Notes under the pieces: generated by a model | What the model was told of the DNA's origin: nothing | The model's database searches: none | What the model saw: only the letters and a program-made list of their open reading frames with translations | Assembly (NCBI GenBank): GCA_026120185.1 | Contig: JANUWF010001281.1 | Span: 1,216,001-1,280,000, forward strand | Direction of reading: 5' to 3' | DNA: 64,000 bases | Source: Voacanga thouarsii | Lineage: Eukaryota; Streptophyta; Magnoliopsida; Gentianales; Apocynaceae | Shown: positions 54,501 through 64,000 of the stretch, piece by piece | Position numbering within the stretch: position 1 is the stretch's first letter | How the letters are laid out: each line of letters begins with the position of its first letter | Position numbers and translations under genes: made by a program

Positions 54501-57500
54501 TTTATTACCCAAATTTGGGGACAAGGGGCGGAACGACCTCTCGATCTACTTACTACAGCCCAGGAATAACAACGTCGTGTAGGCCTTCCCTCTTGCTCCG
54601 ATCTCCCCTACGCCTAGGACGTTGTCTGGGCCAAGAGCCATAGTTAGTTGCTGTTTCCATTTGGTTGTTTCTTTCTCGTTGTTGATACCGGCAAGACCCA
54701 GCCAGATGATGTCTGCTGGTTGGTAGTGAGAGGACTCTTAGTACCTGCATACCCAAAAGTGGGCGCTGGTTAAAAAACAAGAATTGGATTTTCTTTCTTG
54801 CTTTCCCTTAGCAGCGGGAAAGGAGTCTATCTATCTGCCTAGCTTTGGTAGATTTCCCCCAACGCAATCCACAGAAATTCCACGAATCCCTTGGTGGATA
54901 AGTCCGACGACTCAGCAGCAGTGCGGAATTTAGTTTCTCGTCTGGTGGATCTGAGCCATAGTAAGGGGGCAATACATACCAAAAGGTTCGAAGAAGGAGT
55001 CCATTCATGAATGTAAAGAACAAAGGGAAAAAGGCAGAACCCGGTGGGAATGGAGAAGTAGCGATTGGAACAAGAAAATTGGGATGGGTTGGAGCGTTTT
55101 CCGTAAGTTCAGCTGAGCAAGGAATGCTTAATGGCGAATACTGATAACATAAGACCTAAGGCCTCTCTCTCCTCTGCCAATAAGCCACTGCAATCTTTGG
55201 CAAAGCATTGGCCCTAGCCTTCCCCGATTCTAATCTAGAATAGAGATCGGATCCTTTCACGCCATAGCACTCTTTTCAACTCGGGGCCGATACGCCAGGG
55301 TGTGTGTAGAGATCGACCTAACAAAGCCGCTGGTACCTATGATCGGGATAGGCTCAAGCAGTTTAGAATTAGCCAAATCAACCGATCGTGGAAACTCTTC
55401 CGAACGATCTAAGCGCGGCCTTCCTTTTCCTAATTCTTTCTATAGTAAGGGAGACCTTTTCCTTCATCTAACCGATAACCGAGCTCTTATTCTTTCGACC
55501 AATACAAGCCCGAAACCGCCGATCCTGGCTATCGCCGAAATCACAAGCTAAGGGGCCGATTGACCGGCAGCTTCATATCCGATTACGGACAGAAAGAAGC
55601 CTACTCTGTACTATCACTGGCCAACTCGCTCCTCAAAAGCCAACGTTAGGGAATATTCTCAAAAGAATCAAGCAAATGGCCTACTAAGGGAAGGGCGATA
55701 GCAAAACACCTTGCTGAACACCCTATCAAGGAGAAACATGAGTTTAGGGATTCTTCCCAGACGAAGAAATAACTGTAACAAAAGAGAAAGGCAAAGGAAT
55801 TGGTCTTTATTCGAATTCGAAGAAGATTAAAGTAAAGGCTAGGGGAATGGTGAAAGGAGGAACCTCAAAAGATTGATTCCCGGCGGGGCTCTGACACGAT
55901 CCAAGAAAAAGCAAGAGGTGCAATCAATCAACGAAGTCAGTACTCGCTTCGTCCTTGATGCGGCTGACGTAATACACTAAAAAAAAAGGCAATGCCAGAA
56001 GCAAGAATCGAATTCACACGCACAAGAGAAACTGAAATAACTGAATGAAGGAAAAACACAAAGTCAGAACTTGATGCGAGTTTCGTAATAGAAAAATTCA
56101 AGGAAATTTACCCTGCCGCTTACTAAAGCCACGCTACCTAGCTATGGTACGAGACCTCAACCAAAAGGAAATCCCCAAGCAAGACGGAGAGAGGTACGAT
56201 TGAAATTCAGTTCAATCCTGACCTCGAAGAAAGGGATTGGAAGGAAGAAAGAGGGAAACAAGATAGGGAAATGGAACTAGACCTGGAAAGGAACTTCAAT
56301 CAATCAAACTAAAACAGGACTTGAGGCGGTTCATCGGGGGAAAGCTATCGTCCGAGGTTCCCAGAATATGGATATTGAAGCGGGAATGGTAAGACCTTAC
56401 CGAGTGTGCATCATATCAAGGTGATGGGCCAGGCAGCAATGCTAGGTTCGAGGAAGAGACCAGTAGGTTTGGAAAGCCTGCCGATCCATCCTGATTAAAA
56501 AACGCTATTTCTGACTAGAGAGAGGACTTAGATCGGAGAGGAGCAGCATCTAGGGTTGTTCACAGAGCAGCCGTCTTTCCCTCTCAAGCGGAGAAGACAG
56601 GTTACATGTCCGATCCGGTAGGGATGGTTCCTCTCGACAGAATAAGCTACTTACTAGAGTTCGGGTATTGAACAAGGGGGCGTCTTTATCTTTATTAGCC
56701 TGGTTTTCTTTTCTTTTTCTTTCTGTTGATCTCATTGTCAGTCTCGATTCAATGGGGGAATAAATAGTCCTTGGCCTTACTTTAGAATGAGAATAGAATG
56801 CGGCGGAGCTTACCTTCATAGATAGCAAATGTGATGTGCCATTGATAATGATGTAGATAAAGAAGTCTCTTTCGATGCTTTTCATAGTAGTTATAGAAGC
56901 CTTCTTTCTAGAAGCCGTTAAGGACCTTTCTAAAGAAAAGAGAAAGGGCGGAAGCTAGTAGCAAGCGAAGCGATAAACCAAGTACTCCTTGAAAACAAGC
57001 ACTGCTTTAAAGGCTATTCCTTCTTCTTGATAGCACAGGAAAGAGACTAAGGGAGTCTTCTAAAGAATTTTCGAACGTGCCACATGCACACCAGAACAGC
57101 TATGCGCACCAGACCTGCTTGCTCTGATCTAAGGACTGAGGCTAGGCCCCTCTTACTCTTATTGCCAATCTCTCATCTCGGGCAAGGGATAGATCGTCTG
57201 CCTCTAGCCCTACCACTCGGATATTCTATCGAAGCGAAGGTACCAATTCGTATATGGTTAGGCTTGCCTCGGAATTGGAGTATGGGTCCCCGTCTCCCCA
57301 ACCTATTTTCGTTCTATACGGCGGGATTTGCTCTTTGGCTCGCGTCGGTATGCCGATATAGCTACATCGTACGGCCTTTACTCTATTTCCTTTCTTTAAA
57401 TAAGGCCGATTAGCTGCATCCTTTAAGTCCATTATCTCCATTAGCTAGAGTAAGTCCAACCTTTAGCTTCCTATAGCAGCCATAAGAGTCGGAAATAAGG

Positions 57501-60500
57501 ATGAGAGCAAGAGGAAGGAGTAGTCCCTGTGGGGCAACCAGCCAGCAAAGGATAGAGCTAAGGATCTAGGGTTTTCATTGACCAGCGATCAGAAAGCGGT
57601 CAAAGTCAGGTCAGAACGAGCTGGTTGAGCAGCAGGAGGAGAATCGGTCTAATCTCAGGTAAACCACAGTCAGAGTCATAAGGAAAATATCAGTTGGACA
57701 GTAAGGACCCACCGGTCAGGTCAAGCCATTGGCTAAGGCCCGTTTTCTTTTCTTGCTTTAATTCTATCCTGAAAGTCAGTCAAAGTCTTTGGCACTTGAC
57801 AGACAAGCGCTTCATTACGCGTGATTCTAATTCTAGCATATGCTCAGCTGCTCCTACCAAGCACTAAAGGCAAAAGGAATTTTGATCAGCCTACTTTTTC
57901 TATGTTACGTTCTTCCCCTTTCTTTTTGTTGTATTCAGTGGGTCAGGGAGGTACCCGCCCGTGCTTTTTCTTACCGGAGAACACGTCGCTAGCCTAAGGC
58001 AGGCTTCGCTATCTTCCCGAAGCAGGTATTTTCCAATGTAATTGTTTTTGCCCACTCACTTATATGGGTACAAGAGGCTTGACTATATTTTACTTTATGT
58101 AATTAAGTTTAGCTGGAGTTAGAGTGGGTCGATCTAGCCGCCTTAATTAATCCGGTTGAAGATCACATTACTAAATCCGAATGATGATTTCATAATCAAT
58201 CATAGAGGTGTGAAATGGCATCTTTTCAGAAGTCAGATAGACCGTTGGAAGGTGTTAGCGCACATCATTTTTCTATAATATAATAGAAATTTCGCTCCGA
58301 AGGCAACCCGTCGCGTCCTCGTCGCGGCGTTAGCAGCCATTGAGTATTGAAGACTAAGCGAGCCGGCCTAGAACGGAGCACATGCTACTTCTTCGAAATC
58401 GCGAACATCTTACCTTTCTTAATAGTCTGATCCGGGCACTCCAGACCTCGGTTCTTTGCTTGTGCCGGAAGGGGGTATGGTCCAAACGACTCCCGTTTGT
58501 AAAGCGGATACGCGGTATACAGCCAATATGCGAGATTCCACCGATATGCGACTGTCCTGTAGAAATTCCCATAGGAATCCCCCAACATCCTTATTCCATA
58601 AGTTTAGTTCTTCCACTCATTCCGCTAAGAGGGATTCTATCTAAATGGAGGTCTTCTATAAGACCTTGTTGACATGTCAAAAGTGGGAATCGTGTCACTT
58701 TCTAGTGCTAGTGCCGGTTCAAGTGAAAGTTCTACAGCAAGTCTCAAGTGCCTTCCTGTTCTAGTTCCTTCTTTACTTCACTGCTCAACCAGCTCGGTCT
58801 GACTTGACTTTGACTTCCCTTTCTTTATGATCTGTTTTCAGCTCCAGACCGCTAGTGGAACTTAAAAGAAACTGTTCCCTACTCCTCTCCCTCTTTGTTT
58901 ACCAATCCAATCTATACTATATATTTGTACTACGAGGTCAGGTTTTCCAGCCCTGTCCCACCACCAGATGTGATTGTTAAAGTGGATCACTAAATCCTCT
59001 TTCTCTATTTTATAGGCATAGGCGCTTAAAACAAGAGCTAGTACCCCATATGTTTGAGCTTAACTCGCATCCTTGGCCCGGGCAAGCTTTGAGGAGTGGA
59101 TTTCTCATGGTCTGAACTCTCAATCTGATCTGGAACTCAGGAACAAGCCATAAGTACATAAGTAAGGGCTTTTTAGAGCGTTAGAATGCGTCTTCAGGTA
59201 CGTATATTGGTGATTCCTCATCTGATTCCCTAAACGTGAGATTTTCAGGGCTAATCCTTATCCTTAAAGATTCTCTGGGAAAGGGCTCCTTAACATCTAT
59301 CTCAAAAAAAGGAAGGAAATTCTATTATGCCTTCCCCCCTTTAGAATACAGATTAGTTTCCCCGAAAGACCGAGCTCTTTCAATAGAGATTCGATCCTTT
59401 ATAAATAAAATTATTCCCTAGGTAGAGCCAAAAAACCCTCATGGGTCTATCTCGCATAGGGAAGCTTCGGAAAAAGGTCCACAAATGCTCTATCAAAGTC
59501 ATACAAGAAAAAGTTTAGCAAGACGCTGGTTATCAATCCAGTAGATGGTATACCGACGCAGACCAATCTTTCCCATTCTCGTCCAAAATGGGCAAGGACA
59601 AGAAGGAAGAAAAAAGACTTAAAGTATACTCATAACCTCTTAAGAAAGGTCTTCTCTAAAAGCCTTGAGCGTGAGACTTGATGTAAGGAAGAAGTAAGAT
59701 CGAAATAAAGAAGCATTTCAAACTCCATCCAACCACCTCTACATAAAAATCCTTACAAGTCCTATCTTCTCGAAAGCAAAATGAATTCTCAATAAATACG
59801 GAATACACGGGAAAACCATAGTTTATAGTAAGCGCGCGAGCACCATGAAAACTAGAGTATCTTCCTCCTTTTATGAACGAATGACGATTGTAAAAGAAAG
59901 CACTTTTTTTTGAGCATCAAAGCTCGATTCCTAGCCAGTATCTGATTCCCTCGGAATATCGGTTTTATTTGTTTCCGCACAGACGATGCCAGTATGCTTA
60001 TTCGCGACTAGTGAAGACGGCTCTATTTACGTTATTCCGATCTCCCAGTAGCGCAATCATCAAGCTCACCTCACTGCATTCATAGAGGTCCTTCGCTTTA
60101 GCTTACCACCTACTCAATCAAAATGAAAAGACTGTAGCTAACCTGTGATTAATGTAGAAAAGGTTTATCACATCATAATAGCTATTTTAGCCATGCTCAT
60201 CTACATCAGTAGTTGTGTTGCTTAAAGCTTTAGTTGCACAGTTAGCTCAGAAGCAAGGCATATCCAGAAACTTTTCCAACTCAATCAGTAATTAGCATAG
60301 AGAAGAACCTAATTCAAAAGAAGATGTCGTCCTAAGGACATGCGAAGCTGGGACATTAAACAAGCATTTATGAGACCTTCTGTAAAGTAAGGTTCTTTCG
60401 GTATGGTTTCCTCTACTAGAGGCAGCAAACCGACAGAATGACTGACCGAAGAAAAGGAACTGGCTTGGTTGGATATTGGTTAAAAGGGCTTGGCTTGCAC

Positions 60501-60620
60501 TCGCAATGATTGGACTTCGCGCAGGGTCAGATCGATCGAATGGAATGAATGGACAGCTACTGATACAATTAGCATGAACTCTTCACTGAAAAACTAATTT
60601 TGAAACTGACCCCTTCACTT
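54501..60620. other. Mitochondrial-type spacer
   Basis: No intact protein, rRNA or tRNA gene was recognised in about 6 kb. Frames up to 110 codons (for example 57084-57413, 56550-56885 and the overlapping ones at 58354-58672) show no family resemblance. A short LINE-type piece lies at 55288-55335. From about 60060 to 60620 the sequence becomes more AT-rich and nuclear-like, leading into a LINE fragment. Confidence 0.6.
55288..55335 (+). pseudogene. LINE ORF1 fragment (short)
   Basis: The reading RYARVCVEIDLTKPLVPMI matches the motif before the zinc knuckle in plant L1-type LINE ORF1 proteins (DUF4283-type region). Only about 16 residues are convincing. The open frame continues to 55549 with SPKPPILAIAEI but without known features. 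It suggests old nuclear DNA inside mitochondrial spacer. Confidence 0.4.
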
Positions 60621-60624
60621 TTTC

Positions 60625-61324
60625 AGGAATATTCATCACAAAATCTGCATATGCACTAGCCACAACCATTGAACATGAACAAAACTTTTTCCAGTTCCAA
60701 ACTGTCAAGACCATCGCTGGCCACCCCCACTCTTAACAAACTAAAATACTTCCTATGGCTCTGTTGCTCATAATCGTCTTACAACAAAGAGTCATCTGCA
60801 CCACATACACATTCTAGCTGAAAATTTCTGTGCTCACTGTCCTTTCGAAACGTAAACTGTTCTCCATGTGGTTCGAGACTGCACAAAAGGTAAAACTATA
60901 TGGAGTCAACTCCATTTCGCTTTCACCCAACCCCCATAGGATATCCTCACTTGGCTCAAAACCAACTGTCTCAATCAGACAGCGCACACCAATCAAATCC
61001 CATGGAAGACATTGTTCACCTTCACATGCTGGCACCTTTGGTTTCAAAGGCATTTATATTTCTAAAAAAAAGACAAAATATGAGCGAAAATTTGACCCTA
61101 CCACAATCATTGCCGAAGCTGCCGAATACCATTTCCTATCACCATCTACCTCACCAGTTCGACAATGATGCATCAAAATGGTAAAATGGAAACCGCCAGA
61201 CGTTGGATGGATAAAAGCTGGACACGGATGGCGCCTCAAAGGGTAACCCAGGACCCGGCGGAAGAGGAGGATTGCTTAGAGACCATATGGGACTATGGAT
61301 TGCAGGATTCTCTACCCACATTTT
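60625..61324 (+). pseudogene. L1-type LINE 3' fragment: zinc-binding region and RNase H
   Basis: In shifting frames the plus strand reads GIFITKSAY (the C-terminal RT segment), then LNKLKYFLWL, RLTTKSHLHH, FCAHCPFE and VVRDCTKGKTIW, the zinc-binding zf-RVT pattern of plant L1 LINEs. From about 61186 comes KWKPPDVGWIK, then DTDGASKGNPGPGG and LLRDHMGLWIAGF, the start of the RNase H domain with its first catalytic Asp. Several frameshifts are present. The fragment ends about 60 bp from the cox1 stop, on the opposite strand, so the two are convergent. Confidence 0.75.
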
Positions 61325-61381
61325 GAAAAGTTCTTCAAGTTCTGTTAGGTTCTTAGTAGCAATCGGCGACCTTTTCTTCTT

Positions 61382-64000
<2,619 letters not shown>

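Noticed and set aside
57084..57413. 109-codon ORF in mitochondrial spacer
   Set aside because: No similarity to ribosomal, ATP synthase or cytochrome c maturation proteins. Probably chance.
58354..58672. Five overlapping ORFs in 300 bp
   Set aside because: Overlapping frames in GC-richer spacer. None has a recognisable domain or conserved start context.

Overview
The window is flowering-plant DNA made of two very different parts. Positions 1 to about 51,980 are AT-rich nuclear-type sequence built almost entirely of transposable elements and endogenous plant pararetrovirus. Positions about 51,980 to 64,000 are plant mitochondrial in origin. They hold nad1 exon 1, which in angiosperms is trans-spliced, and an unbroken cox1 on the minus strand. 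The cox1 gene carries the sporadically distributed angiosperm group I intron with a LAGLIDADG endonuclease frame. The likeliest reading is a recent insertion of mitochondrial DNA into a nuclear chromosome. A mitochondrial genome that absorbed nuclear DNA, or a chimeric assembly, cannot be excluded from sequence alone. The cox1 copy still shows many codons that plant mitochondria normally edit C-to-U, so it came from genomic mitochondrial DNA and not from a processed transcript. The number of such sites hints at a lineage rich in editing, such as a monocot, magnoliid or early-diverging eudicot, but the species is not identifiable.

Layout, left to right. (1) 1-4179: the 3' part of an Athila-type Ty3/gypsy element (A) with its 3' LTR, inserted into the pol gene of a Tekay/Del-type chromovirus. 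(2) 4180-8302: the 3' half of that chromovirus (RT, RNase H, integrase, chromodomain, 3' LTR), ending at a TA microsatellite. (3) 8303-12588: spacer with microsatellites, a decayed En/Spm-type transposase relic and one weak exon candidate. (4) 12589-36933: a second Athila-type element (O) with both LTRs. A solo LTR (S) sits in its gag-pol frame. S is split by an Angela-type Ty1/copia element (C, 5-bp target duplication AAATA). C is split by an inverted, truncated copy (B) of the same family as A, giving a four-level nest. (5) 36934-39225: an LTR-like fragment, a CACTA-type terminus, a tRNA-related SINE-like piece and a TA/TG microsatellite. (6) 39226-42490: an almost complete RTE-clade LINE flanked by a perfect 19-bp duplication. 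(7) 42491-51977: fragments of an endogenous caulimovirid, probably florendovirus-like, in several orientations and separated by TA microsatellites. (8) 51978-64000: the mitochondrial segment.

All retroelement and viral frames are broken by stops, frameshifts or deletions. Many of the stops are explained by C-to-T or G-to-A transitions, as expected for methylated, silenced copies. The nad1 exon, both cox1 exons and the intron frame are open. Nuclear-type LINE fragments also lie inside the mitochondrial segment, one within about 60 bp of the cox1 stop, so DNA appears to have moved between compartments more than once.

The least ordinary signals are these: a 70-74 bp periodic array of GC-rich hairpins inside both LTRs of O; a similar GC-rich hairpin module shared by the LTRs of A/B (gypsy) and the leader of C (copia); the TA-microsatellite borders of the viral fragments; and the virus-to-atp9-sliver junction at about 51,980.
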